From Hesseltinella vesiculosa (taxonomy: Eukaryota; Mucoromycota; Mucoromycetes; Mucorales; Cunninghamellaceae), in NCBI GenBank assembly GCA_002104935.1, contig MCGT01000029.1, forward strand, positions 62,001-126,000: a stretch of 64,000 nt of DNA, in the 5' to 3' direction. Made by a program: the position numbers and the translations under genes. Of the stretch, positions 44,199-55,375 are shown piece after piece. The first letter of the stretch is position 1. Every line of letters starts with the position of its first letter. Under the pieces are notes generated by a model. That model ran no database searches. It had not been told where the DNA came from and saw only the letters and a list, made by a program, of their open reading frames with translations.

Positions 44199-46526
44199 AT
44201 GAGCTCGCCTCATGTCACAGAAAAAGGCTATGGCTATGGTGAAGGAGGCGCTGGCTCGGAATTTAACCCTCTTGCTATCCACTTGGCATTGGTGTTTACA
44301 CTTGTTGGTACCTGCATCTCCTTGGTGTCTGTATGGCTACATTGGAAAAACTATCGAAAACCTGCAAGTTGTCAATCTTATGTTTTCGTCTTGGATAGCT
44401 TCCACTCATCCGCTCATTTTTTAATTAGAATCAACAACGCCAAGTGATTCGTATTTTATGGATGTAAAGCATCGAAGCAAGGAAAGATAAAACGACAAAC
44501 TCACTACGGATTTTTTTTTTTTTTCGTCGTAGGGTGCCTATCTATGGGATCAGCACGTTTATATCGCTCGTTTCTCTGGACACAGCTTTTTACGTTGATA
44601 CGTTTCGAGATATCTATGAAGGCTTTGTGATTTATGCTTTTGTCAACCTGCTGATCAACAAGCTTGGAGGCGAGCGAGCCTTGATCATCATGCTCCATAG
44701 CCGCCCTCCTTCACAGAACTTCTTCCCAGGCTCGCTATGGTCTCGTGACATCTACGTTGGCGACCCCTACACCTTTCTCTTTGTCAAGCGTGGGATTCTA
44801 CAGTTTGTCTATGTGAAGCCGATTCTAGCCATTGTCACAATGCTTCTGAAAGCCTTTGGCTACTACAAGGAAGGCGAATTCTCCTGGACATCCTCCTACC
44901 TCTACATCACCATCATCTACAACTTCAGCGTTTGTCTCAGTTTATGGTGTCTGATGGTTTTTTTTTACGCAACCAAGCACGATCTTGTTGGCTTCCGGTA
45001 ATAGGAGAGTTTCTGCAACTCTCTTTTTTTCTGCCATTGTCATGTGTCTGATCTCTTTTCTGTTAGACCTTTTCCAAAATTTCTGTGTGTCAAGGCAATC
45101 ATCTTTTTTTCCTGGTGGCAAAGTGTCATTGTCGCTCTTTTGGTGTCCACGGGTGCCATCCGAGATGGTAAAGATTCCAAGAAAAAAAGCCAAGCCAGCC
45201 ACAAAAAAATAAGAACACTTGGCATGCTAACGATTATTTTTTTTACTCCCTCGTGACCCCTGATTTTTTAGATGGGCCTGAACACATTTCTGTAGCCATT
45301 CAAGATTTCCTTATTTGCATGGAAATGGTACCTTTTGCCATTGCTCATTCGTAAGTGAAAATCAAAAAGAGACTAGGCTGCGTGACTGATTCTTTTTTTT
45401 ATGTGAAAAAAGGTTTGCCTTTTCCTATGAAGACTACTACGATCCCAATGTCCACTCGGCACGCATGCCAATCTTGACTGCCATCAGAGACTCGCTTGGT
45501 TTGAAGGATGTGGTCATGGATACCTTTGACACATTCCGGGGTTCCAAATTCAACTACAAATCCTTTGAGCCATCCGAAGGCGTGCCTCACATCGGCAGCA
45601 GCCGCACCTCACGCATCATGGCTGGCCTTCGCTACTCCTCCAGCACATCGAAAAAACACTGGCTTGAACCTGCTCCAGCCTCGAAATTCTTATCAGCCGG
45701 CCGTGGTATCAATGACGAAGTCGTGGTGGAGGACTCCGAACAGCTGGCCTTTGATGATCCGGATCCCAACGACCCCGTCGAGCAACTGTACAAGAATAGC
45801 CGGTCCATGCAATTCGGTGATTACAATTACCCAGTCATTGACTTCCGAGCCCCCCTCTGGCGACAGCACCGGCGCCACAAACACCGATCCGACTATGGTG
45901 GCACACAGCAGCAGTCGTCCAAGCAGCGCTGGCTTGCCCGCCTTACCCATCCCAACCAGAGCGCCATGGAGGCACCTGTTGAACCAAGAGAAGGATGCGT
46001 GGATGTCATCGTAGAACGCGGCAAGGGTAACTACGTCTTACTCGACACCTCCTCTTCCTCCTCCGACGAAGAAGACCAGCGTCCAATGTCTATGCCCACC
46101 AGACATCACCAGACTCCTTCAGAACGTGCTAGCCCCCACCAACCTCAACCTCACCAACATGCCGCAAGCAAACCACTACTTAATCCCTCCGTCAGGGCTC
46201 CTCCTGGTCGTGCCTCGCCCTCTACCTCTACCTCCACCTTGCACCGTCCTCATCGCTCTTCGACCCCCGTCAGCCAACCAATCGCTTCCGTGACCTCCAC
46301 TCCTTCCTCCTCTTCCTTGACTGTAAGACAGCCCAATGTACCATCATCCACCTCTCAGCAAGAGGCTTCCAGTATACCCAGTGCCTACGACACCGCCCCA
46401 CCTTCCTGGTCCACCTCCTTCCAGCAACCTTCCTCCGGTACCCCCTTCTCACGATATACCTCCATAGATTACATTGGTGAACAGCAAAACGATGACGTAT
46501 TCATGTCCAGCAATGTTTGGCAATAA
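44199..46526 (+). CDS. DUF300/TMEM184 (organic solute transporter alpha-like) membrane protein
   Basis: Six exons (44199-44363, 44429-44463, 44533-44997, 45067-45167, 45272-45350, 45413-46526) sum to 653 codons, giving 652 aa. The N-terminal half has about seven hydrophobic spans. It carries the family signature RQVIRILWMVPIYGI, then a FVIYAFVNLLINKLGGE block and PFPKFLCVKAIIFFSWWQS. The family includes TMEM184 and solute transporter alpha. Fungal members are often vacuolar or endosomal, and the substrate is unclear. The C-terminal half (about 330 aa) is a Ser/Pro/Gln-rich cytosolic tail. The first intron uses a GC donor (CCT|GCAAGT). The nearby GT (at 44368) would break the frame, and only the GC form keeps the conserved Arg-Lys-Pro...Gln-Arg block in frame. 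Confidence 0.9.
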
Positions 46527-46599
46527 AAAATGACCACTATTTTTTTTTTATTTAAATTTCTATTTGGTTCGGACACATTGTGGTTAGTGGCCAGGAGCC

Positions 46600-46630
<31 letters not shown>

Positions 46631-47279
46631 GACCGCTAGACAGCTTGTTTTACGACATTTCCAATCAGGGTAACTCAAAATAAAGCTGCTCTGTGTCTAC
46701 TTCCCTTGTAATACACTGTGCTGCACCGTGCTCGCTTCGACCATGTTCAAGACCTTGACTTTGGAGCAGGCGAGTGCAGCGCCACTGGTATCAAATTTCT
46801 CATGAATATTTTAGCGTTTAGGGAACTGTGTCTCCAGCTGGGCCATTTTTTGTGGAACCTGTGCCCACAGGTCCTGAACTGGCTTAGACGACAGCCACCC
46901 ACCTGCCCTTTCCAACCCGGCCTAAAGAGGTGAAGAGCCACCTTACCTGTTTGTACTCATTTCCCTGTTTTGCCTGCTAGTTGGCCATACTGCTCAAGCC
47001 CGCCGATACTGTTCTCCTGCAGCCTGGCTACAGCTTTGTTCAATCGTCCAAAACTGCCTGTTAGCCAGCATTAATATGAAGGGGTTAGCAAAAAAAATGT
47101 CATAATCTCTGGGTAGCTAGGCAAACCGACATTCAAGCACTGGCACTAGTACGTACAAGCACTCATCCCAGAAGTGCTTGATCATTTTTTTGGGGTTGAC
47201 TTTCTGCTGTCTGAGAGTGTCGTGATTGTTTTCATCGTCACTCCTCGTCATTGTGTACCGGTATGCAAATTTGAGGTGC
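46527..47279. other. Intergenic, A tract and unrecognised sequence
   Basis: Holds a 28-base A tract at 46600-46627. A 71-codon plus-strand frame (46718-46933) begins without a recognisable motif. I see no supported gene. Confidence 0.35.
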
Positions 47280-47560
47280 ATTTATTTAGAGCAATTCTGC
47301 ACTATGATTTTTGATCAGATTGTCTGGGGGTCCCCTGGTGAAAATGTCTGATTTTTCATTTTTTTTTAGCTAGGGGTTTGGAGGTGTCAAAGCGAACCTG
47401 ATCAAAAGTCGGCTTGGCAACCTTCACCAATGGAACCGATTTTTGTAATATCATCATTATTCATGCATATGCGCACCCATACAAAATATCACACTGAATG
47501 GATCATTCAAAAGTGCTGTGCAGCAATTGATTTTTTTTTTGAAAATGAAGACAAGAGAAT
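47280..47560 (+). repeat. Dispersed repeat R, copy with upstream extension
   Basis: The extension has TGATTTTTGATCAGATTG and GGTCCCCTGGTGAAAATG. The core then follows: GGCTTGGCAACCTTCACCAA, CATACAAAATATCACACTGA, CAAAAGTGCTGTGCAGCAAT. Confidence 0.6.
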
Positions 47561-47639
47561 TTGGGCAGCCAAATTCAAATTCCGCACTTGCTTTCGATCC
47601 CTAGCCTGTGCGCTCGAGGCAATGGGGCTGCTGTTTGAA

Positions 47640-47744
47640 AGAGTTGTACTGTAATTTTTGATCAGATCGCCTTGGGATCCCCTGCAAAGATGGCCAATTT
47701 TTCATTTTTTTTTTATAGCTGAAGAGCCGGAAGTGTCAAAACGA
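47640..47744 (+). repeat. Dispersed repeat R, truncated left part
   Basis: Contains TTTTTGATCAGATCGCCTTG and TTTTTCATTTTTTTTTATAG, then TGTCAAAACGAAAG. It stops where the aspartic protease fragment begins, which suggests a junction. Confidence 0.5.
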
Positions 47745-48370
47745 AAGTGGCAGAGGGGTTGGGCAAGGACATCAAACAGGTACCAGTGTCAGCAATAGCA
47801 GAGAAGGAGCAAGTGGTGGCAGTGCCGGCATCAGCAGCACTGTCAACAGCGAAACCGTACCAGCCTTGGCAGTGGTGAAGCTACCAGACACCTTGGAGGC
47901 ATCGTAACCACCGAAGACGTATTCTGAAGGCAAAAAAAAAAAAAATGAGACAATGCACTGTGATTCATTTTCCTGTCACTTACATCGCCACCAGTGGAGG
48001 TGGGACCCAAGAAGACACCAAAAACGGGCTTGGAGATCAAGTTTTGGACAATCAAGGAATCGACGGGAGTCTTTGTGTCAGCGACGGTGTTGAAACCGAG
48101 ACCCAACAAATGGTCAAGGGGACCTTGGGCGAATTGGGCAGATTCTTGTTGAGCCATACCAATGCGTTGGTTGGTGATAGCCAAACCGCCCAAGTTGACA
48201 ATGTCACGACCAGTGACACCGCTGGCGGAGGCACCGTCACCGTAGGAGGTGGACCAGATCTTGCCTTCCTTTTGGTAGGTGGAGGACTTGGTAAGGTCGT
48301 ACTTGTTTTGGGTGCTGCTGAAGTCAGTGCAGAGGGCAGCGGATAGACTTGACGATGTAACGCGCAAGGT
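47745..48370 (-). pseudogene. Rhizopuspepsin-type aspartic protease, truncated fragment
   Basis: The minus strand translates to the middle of a secreted pepsin-family protease: KYDLTKSSTYQKEGKIWSTS, YGDGASASGVTGRD (flap), then LGLGFNTVADTKTPVDSLI and EYVFGGYDASKVSGSFTTAK across a short intron (about 47987-47932). After GSFTTAK the frame shifts by one base. WYGFAVDSAADAGT, then the second catalytic motif AIADTGTCLMSLPN, can be read in another frame. The first catalytic DTG, the signal and propeptide, and the C-terminal third are missing. The fragment is therefore dead. Intact family members are acid proteases secreted by Mucorales. Confidence 0.85.
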
Positions 48371-48734
48371 GCAGGTGGTACAGTATAACCGGCTATGAGA
48401 TCCCAACAAACGCTCAGACTATGCCTTGGATGCCAGCAAAAGTGAAAAAAAAAAAACGGCGGCGGCATAAAAATGAAGTGTCCAACCGGAGAAGCAAATC
48501 CTCTCCAGAAAAACCTGAAGCACAATGTTCTCCCCAAAAAAAGCTACTTCAAAACCACATTGATTAAACGAGGGCACGCTGTTTAATGAGCAGGGTTCAC
48601 TCAGCTTGAAAAAAATTGGCGATTTTACCACGCGTGAAAAAAAATTGTAATGCGAACAGGGTGCACCAAGCTTGTAAAAAAAATTGGCGAATTTACCACG
48701 CATGAATTAAAAATCCAAAGTCCAAAAACAAAAT
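48371..48734. repeat. Flank of the palindrome, with a short tandem repeat
   Basis: Two similar units near 48595-48650 and 48655-48715 share TTGGCGA.TTTACCACGC.TG and a poly-A stretch. The right flank of the palindrome contains a related inverted block (CACGCGTG, ACCAATTTTTTTTCGAGATG, near 49123-49165). The element may thus be larger than the perfect palindrome. Confidence 0.45.
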
Positions 48735-49095
48735 GCGGGGACGGAAACCAAGTCATCCCGGGTTCGAAAAAAACCCATATTTAGACATAGCAAGAAAAGT
48801 GTAATGTTTAAGCAAATACTTGCCTTCAATGGGAATGAAAATAATTGTGAGCGATATATTTTTCTTTATATGGGTGATGGATTTTTTGAAAATATACTTT
48901 CTAAAAAAGTAGCAATTATACTTTTTAGGAAAGTATATTTTCAAAAAATCCATCACCCATATAAAGAAAAATATATCGCTCACAATTATTTTCATTCCCA
49001 TTGAAGGCAAGTATTTGCTTAAACATTACACTTTTCTTGCTATGTCTAAATATGGGTTTTTTTCGAACCTGGGATGACTTGGTTTCCGTCCCCGC
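48735..49095. repeat. Near-perfect 361-bp palindrome (177-bp arms, 7-base loop)
   Basis: The left arm runs 48735-48911 and the right arm 48919-49095, with loop GCAATTA. By eye the arms differ at only three positions: one near the outer end (CCCGGG versus CCCAGG on the other arm) and two near the loop. Both outer ends start GCGGGGACGG and contain GGTTCGAA, like a tRNA box B. The open frames on both strands are mirror images of each other and not genes. A transcript through this site would form a 177-bp hairpin. Confidence 0.9.
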
Positions 49096-49744
49096 AATTG
49101 CTTCTTCAGACTTTGACGGTTGTCACGCGTGTCCTGGACACCAATTTTTTTTCGAGATGAGCGCACCCTGTCCTTAAAACAACATTCCCAAGCTTAATAA
49201 TCCAAGTGATTTGAGCAGTTTTTTTTTGTACAGCATTTTCCTTTCAGATTTTTTCTAGGAGAGTATTTGCGCCTCTAGTTTTTTTTTTTTTTTTTTTTCG
49301 AAGGTCTTATGTACCTTTGTATGCCGTCGCCGTGGTTTTATTAATATTGTCAGTGACAAAATGTCGCTTGGAGCTTCGTGAGAGATTTCATAGCCGGTCC
49401 AATATTTTCTTCTTCACCACCCAGAGATCGTGCGTGCATTTATTCAAAGGAACGCGTGCCTGCGTCACTTACAATATTTTTGATAGGTGAGCTTTTGGAT
49501 GCGTCTTGGGTAGACGTCCCTTACCTTGACAAAGCGATGAATCATTTGATGCTTTTATAAAAGAAAGTGCCCAAAAAAATGCTTGGTTCTAACAAAAATG
49601 AAACAAGGTAAGCGAATCACGCATTGGTGGTCTCAGTAACCTGTTTGTCCTTTTTCGTAGTGACTGATTTTTTTTATTTTTCACAACCTGTGACATTTGA
49701 TTTTCGAAAAACATAATCCGTCCGGTGTCTGAGAGAGTTGCATG
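49096..49744. other. Intergenic right of the palindrome
   Basis: AT-rich with a T tract at 49280-49299. A 60-codon plus-strand frame at 49378-49560 has no known motif. No gene is supported. Confidence 0.35.
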
Positions 49745-50070
49745 GGGTGAATTTATTTAGAGCAAGTGAACTGTGGCAATTGATTTTATTGCCTGGGAGT
49801 CCCCTGGCGAAAATGGCTGATTTTTTTTTTTTAGCTGAAGGGTCGGAGGTGTCAAAGCGAACCTGAACAAAAGTTGGCTGGGCAACCTTGCTCAATCGAT
49901 GTGATTTTTTTTTTACCACCATTAGCTACTGTATTCAGTGTATGTGTCTACACAAAATATGACTACTGGATCCATCCGTTCAAAAGTGATTTACATTGCT
50001 TTTTCGATTTTTCAATATCCCTGAGGGTTCCTTGACCAGTTTTGACGTAAAATATATTGGGAGCCAAATG
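49745..50070 (+). repeat. Dispersed repeat R, long copy
   Basis: This copy has both the upstream extension (GGGAGTCCCCTGGCGAAAAT) and the core (GTTGGCTGGGCAACCTTGCT, GGATCCATCCGTTCAAAAGT, AATATCCCTGAGGGTTCC). It joins the short-form and long-form copies. Confidence 0.65.
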
Positions 50071-50610
50071 GGAGCCAAATCTCAGCCAGGTGTAGTTGCC
50101 TAAGCCTTGTCCACAGTAAGCCAAAGAAAGACGGACGGCACAAAAAAACGTGAAGTGGTGAATGAATTTTTTTTTTAAACCCGGTAAGCAAAGTTTTTTG
50201 ATGGCCTATTGCCAAAGAGGGAAATAGGGTTGCACAGATCAACCTCCACTTGCATGGGAAGGGCTTCTTGAGATTCCATGCCATGAATGACCTTTTTAAT
50301 TTAAACTTTGTTTCTAAGTCTTGTGTTATTTTATTTCTTTTCGTTCCAGTCTTTCTAGCCTTTTTTTATTTTTTTAAATTACAAGAGTGCCAATGGCTTT
50401 TGTGCAAATATATTCGTTTAAGCTAGTCCGTCAGTTTTTTATTTTTATTTTTTTTGGCATAAAAAAAGAGGGAGCCAGTGACAGGTCGTTTCGAAGCAAA
50501 TCCAAGAAAGGAAACCTCGTCAAATCACAGCTTTATTACTTTTTCGATCATGGTCGTGTGTTTCTTTCTCCCTTTAGCTTTTTTTTTTTTTTTTCCCCTC
50601 AAATATCGGT
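50071..50610. other. 5' flank of the PC-esterase-like gene
   Basis: AT-rich, with T tracts at 50423-50455 and 50579-50594. No gene is supported. Confidence 0.35.
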
Positions 50611-52096
50611 ATGTCAACCTCAACCTCTAATTGTTGCCAGCTAACCAAAGTCATATTACTGGCACTCGGAGGGATATACTTACTTTGGTACGTCGGTGTA
50701 CCTCACGGAGATGACCCTCGTTACCAGCTCCCATCGGCAACCACCATTGTCAGTATCACAGGCAGCAAATACAAAGACGTTTTTGTCTCACTACAGGGCG
50801 ACCAGTCCCTCGACCGCTTGTGCACTGTCGATGATTTCACTCAAGGCGAATGGGTCAGAACGCCAGTGAAGAGCCGCAATAATGCTCACTCATTCGAAAG
50901 CAAGCTCGACTATTTTTGCAAAAAGGATTTCTACCATCGCTGCTACCTACGAGACGACAAAGAATTTGCTCGAGGCAAAGAGATGTAAGTCAGCTTGTTT
51001 TTTTTCTTCTCTTGAGCTAGCCCATCTCAAAACTAACCATGTCCTTCATTTTTTTGTAGTGCTGGCTGGCATTGGGCGCCATCCAACTGCGACAAATTGG
51101 AGTTTGATGCTTATGAATTTGCGAAACATCTCGGCAAACACCCGTTGCTGCTTGTAGGCGACTCCATCACACAACTACAATACGAAAGTCTGTCTTGTCT
51201 GCTAGGAAAATATATGGATGTCGTCAGCCGAACAAAGACCAACATCACAGGCGGCGATCCGTCCATTAATCCAAGCCAACTGGTTTATGCCCCTGAGGAT
51301 GGGGCTGATGATGAGACTGCCGACAAAGCCCCTTCCTTGGCCTACCTCCGTTCAGATCATTTGGTTCGGGTCGACGATCTCGAACTCATTGCCCCGCATG
51401 AGCAAGAGGGAAAACTGTTTACAAAAGGACATAATTATGCATGGTAAGATGAAAGAGATATTGGAACGTATTCTGGTCGCTCACTTTTTTTTTTTTTTTA
51501 ACGTAGGGTGCAAGCTGTAGAGCATTTTGATTATATCGTTTTAAACACCGTGAGTGAGCAGCCCCTCCTTTTTTTTTTTTGGAAAACTCATTTTTTCATT
51601 TGTTTAGGGGGCGCATTGGCATAAAAATATTGAATGGGGAGAACATGAATCTCTCGAAGAATTGATGGAAGCCTTTCGCCAGGGGATGTCGCATGTGTTT
51701 GCCCACCTGAAAGAGGTGATTCAGCCTCACCAGCGTGTGTTCATCCGATCCACGCCCTATGGCCATGCTCATTGTTCAAAATATACGAAGCCGGCGCTCA
51801 AACCACTGGCTCCACCCACTGGTGAACCTGGTGAGTACGAGTGGCATTTGTTCCCATTGTTTGATCAGGTTTGGAAAGAATGGCTAGAAAAGGAGCGCGA
51901 TCCTCGTTTTACTTTCTTTGATGTCGCACCAATGACAAACCTTCGTCCTGATGCTCACTCGCGGCCGGATCGTGATTGTCTGCATACATGTCTACCTGGC
52001 CCTGTGGATGACTGGAACCACTTTTTGCAGCATGAGATTGGCCGCCGCTTATTACAGGAGCCTGCTCAAGATCAATCCTCTGAGGCAACGGCTTGA
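50611..52096 (+). CDS. PC-esterase/TBL-like (SGNH-type) membrane-anchored protein
   Basis: Four exons (50611-50984, 51060-51443, 51507-51549, 51608-52096) sum to 430 codons, giving 429 aa. An N-terminal anchor (VILLALGGIYLLWYVGV) precedes a lumenal region. LLLVGDSITQLQYESL contains the GDS motif with the catalytic Ser. DYIVLNTGAHWH is the central conserved block. DCLHTCLPGPVDDWNHFL matches the DxxH Asp-His end of the PMR5/TBL/CAS1-like acyl-esterase fold. Such proteins add or remove O-acetyl groups on cell-wall polysaccharides in plants and fungi. The Golgi is the likely site, and the substrate is unknown. The start is the first ATG before the anchor. Confidence 0.82.
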
Positions 52097-53562
52097 GTCT
52101 TCTTGACTTCTCTCACCACTCCTCTATCAAGATGTCATACATAAAACCATATAGCGAACATTTAAATAAAAAGCAACCTTGGCAAAAGAGTGGTCCGGCC
52201 CCTTTTTTTATTTTGCGATGGTGGACGTTGTGGGATAAGCAATACTGCGCCTGACCGGAGGAGGGCATTGCCAATTCAGCTGGCGGCCAAATGGCGTTGA
52301 GGTCAGACGTTTTGGCAGTTTCAGGGTCGAGTACCTTGGGCGTCCGAGTCAGTGTCTTGCCGCACCTTACCTCTCTGTGTTTGATGTCTAGAATGATAAA
52401 CGTGCTGAGGAGTCATCTAGTTCAGTCAGTGTCTGAAGCATTGCCGCTCGCCGAGTGCTCGGCCAAGGCCCATAGGCCAGACTCGTTGCTACACTGCTAC
52501 CAAGCTGTAAAATATAACGGAGGAGTTGGGTATTCATGGTAATATATCACTGATGACTTACTTTTAACAGATCAATTACACGACGCCCAGGTCCTCATTT
52601 GCTTTGTCAATAGCACGCGAGATACCAGGATTCCAGATGCGGCACACCCAGGGACTTGAATCGCAATTTGCGCAGCCTATTGAAAGAAACAAAAAAGAGC
52701 AAGTCAATCCCCATCCAAAATGGAGTTGTCATTTAGAACAATAAGGTGAAATTGTCTTACATGGCCAGAATGGCTCCGTGCACCTAAACAAGCATTTCCT
52801 TTGAGGGCTGCAGACGTCACAAATGATTGAGCTGAGCCTGGAGATGCGGCATGGGCGGAATCGGAATGGGAGGAGGTTGCTCACCTGTCTTTTCATCGAA
52901 CGCTGAAAGCTTTGCAGGGTGGCTATCGTTGCATGACTTATTTATTTTCGGCTGCCATCGCTGTGCTTGACGTTGTAAGTTCCCAGTGGAACATCGCAAG
53001 CGTTCGGTACAGCACAATCGATTCAGTTCGTTTATGGTGAGTGAAATCTAGGAGAGAGAGAAACAAAAGGAATTGAGCAAGAAGTTCAAACACTGACCAT
53101 TGCTGTTACCAGGATTTGATCACCCTTTGCTTGCTTGTGTTAATTTTTTTAGCTTGCTACCTTCTTGAACGTACCCAGAACGCTGGGACTGACTCGTAAC
53201 ATTCCCGTGCCAATAACAGCGTCTGTCCTGTGCTATTCCTATCAAGATCCTTTGTCGGTAACAATTACTAGCAAACCGCTCTTGAATTAAACAGACGTTT
53301 TTCGTACAGGGGAAGGGAATGTGGGTATCGTTGACACAGCGAATATGGAAGAGGAGAAGATAAAAAAAGGGAAGTGGCGGCGACGGGTCAGACTTGACTC
53401 AAAAAATTGATTCGTGGATTTTCCAAAAAAGGCGATCTGATTGCGTTTCGCTTTGCCAAGCAAGCAAGCTCAGATATAAAAATTAAGCGCCATATTTTTT
53501 TTTTCATTGCTCTTCTCTTGTCCCCTACCGCATCGATTCTGCTTGTTTGCTTTTTATTCTGA
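52097..53562. other. Gene-poor spacer
   Basis: About 1.47 kb. A poly(A) signal (AAATAAAAAGC near 52164) follows the esterase. A minus-strand frame at 53017-52817 reads RQAQRWQPKINKSCNDSHPA and then a Pro-rich stretch. It lacks a clear start, intron structure or family, so I leave it unannotated. Confidence 0.35.
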
Positions 53563-55302
53563 ATGACTGAAAGTGCCTCTACTCTTACTTCTGATCCTAC
53601 ATTTCCACTTCCCACATTGCCGGCCGTTATCCCCCCAACAACTCGTTTCAACTTTCTCAAAAACTGGTGGCAGCGATCAGCACAGACAGCAAGCCATGCC
53701 GAAGGGCGGTTGCTGCAGCGCCTGGTGCCTGTAATGGATGAAATGCAGTACGTTCATCCAACGTCTGTGGTTGCTCGGTCCATGCGCGTCCCTTTGGGTG
53801 CTACCAACAACTTTGTCAATACGTTCATGGTGTCAGCCAAGCAGGAACAGGACAATCAGCCCCGTTTGCTTTGGGACGGCCGCACTGACTGGACTGCGCA
53901 AGACAAGGCTGACGTACGACAACAAAAAGGCAAGAATCTAGTTATCTGCCATGGCTATGGTGCTGGGTTGGGTTTCTTTTACAAGTAAGCAGATAGTAAA
54001 AAACAGCCGATCGTCATCTCACGTTTCACCGTCTCACTCAGGAACTACTATGCCCTTGCGAATGTGCCTGGTCTGAATCGTCTTTACGCTATTGATTGGT
54101 TGGGTATGGGGAGAAGCTCTCGACCAAAGTGGACGATCAGCAAAACCGGCAGTCAAACATGGGACGATATCGTGGACGAGGTAAACAAACGCACAGGGTC
54201 CTTTCAGATTCGCTCACCTTGTCTTTTTTTTTTTTGATTTCTGATAGGTTGAACATCACTTTGTCGAGTCATTGGAGCAATGGCGTGAATCGGTAGGACT
54301 TGAAACAATGACGTTGATGGGTCATTCTTTGGGCGGCTATTTCTCGACATGCTATGCTTTGAAGTATCCTGAGCGGGTAGAAAAGCTGATTCTTGTCTCA
54401 CCAGGTAAAAAAAGAAAAAAAAGGTTGCATTCCAAAAATCCCCAACTGACATTGACCCCTTCCCTTTTGCTTGTAGCCGGTATCCCTGCTCCTCCTGAAG
54501 ATTATATCCAACAAGAAAACCCTGATTCCACACCCCAAGAGCTTTTGGAACAAGAGGCAAAGGAACTTGGTGAAACCATGCAGGCCGAGGCTGCGGAGTC
54601 TGTGGGCCAGCAACCTCCTCGGAGACGCATTCCATCTTGGGCCCGCTATCTTTGGGATCACAACATCACACCCATGAGCATCGTGCGTGCTGCAGGACCG
54701 TTTGGTGCTAGGTAAAACTTGGATTCGAATCGGCCTTTTGGGTTCTGATGCCCCTCTCCTCTTTTAAATTTCAAACTAGCTTGGTCAATCGATATACCTC
54801 CAGGCGCTTTGCTCATTTGACGACTGAGGAGCAGCATGAACTTTATGATTACATGTAAGGACAAATCATTCATAAATGGAGAGGCGAGAAGGACGCAGGC
54901 GCCTTATCATCGCTTTTTACCTCGATTTAGCTATCAAATCACCTCCGACAAAGGTAGTGGCGAATATGCCCTGGCCGCCATCCTGAAACCTGGTGCTTAT
55001 GCAAGACGACCTTTGTTCAGTCGCTTGGCTGGATTGAAGATGCCTACGATATTTGTCTATGGTGAAGATGGTAAAGCGATTTTTTTTAAAGATCCCGACG
55101 AGAAATTGATTAGCGAGGTATCTAACAAATTTTTTTTTTTTTTTGCTACCTAACAAAAGATTGGATGGATTACCGAGCAGCAGAAGAGGCACAGAAGACC
55201 ATGAAGGTGCCTACCAAAGTATTGCGCGTTCCTTATGGTGGTCACCACATGTATTTAGATAACCCAGACGGTTTTAATGAAGCCATGCAAGAAGAAATTT
55301 AG
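53563..55302 (+). CDS. Alpha/beta hydrolase, ABHD4/ABHD5 (CGI-58) / Cld1-like
   Basis: Seven exons (53563-53984, 54042-54180, 54248-54404, 54477-54711, 54780-54854, 54931-55070, 55160-55302) sum to 437 codons, giving 436 aa. LVICHGYGAGLGFFYKNYYA is the oxyanion-hole region, and YAIDWLGMGRSSRP follows. MGHSLGGYFS carries the nucleophile Ser, missing in animal ABHD5, so this is a potentially active hydrolase. MPTIFVYGEDDWMDYR holds the acidic residue. VPYGGHHMYLDNPDGFN holds the catalytic His and an HxxxxD acyltransferase-like motif. Yeast relatives (Cld1, Ict1, Eeb-type) act on cardiolipin or lysophosphatidic acid in mitochondria or lipid droplets. Exon 4 (54525-54712) has a decayed inverted copy at 56112-56297. 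Confidence 0.88.
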
Positions 55303-55375
55303 ACAAATATACAGTTTGCATTTTAAATTTTTTTTTTTTGGCGCATTAAGTGACATTTTGCGGATTTAACATGCC

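Noticed and set aside
44368..44428. GT donor at 44368 for DUF300 intron 1
   Set aside because: Using it makes the total exon length not divisible by three and breaks the conserved block. The GC donor at 44364 fits.
48753..49010. Open frames on both strands inside the palindrome
   Set aside because: They are mirror images caused by the inverted repeat, AT-rich and without any motif.
49378..49560. Plus-strand frame of 60 codons beside the palindrome
   Set aside because: Short, no motif, lies in AT-rich repeat-laden sequence.
52817..53017. Possible small gene, minus strand, 66 codons
   Set aside because: No clear ATG context, introns or family. Left as spacer.
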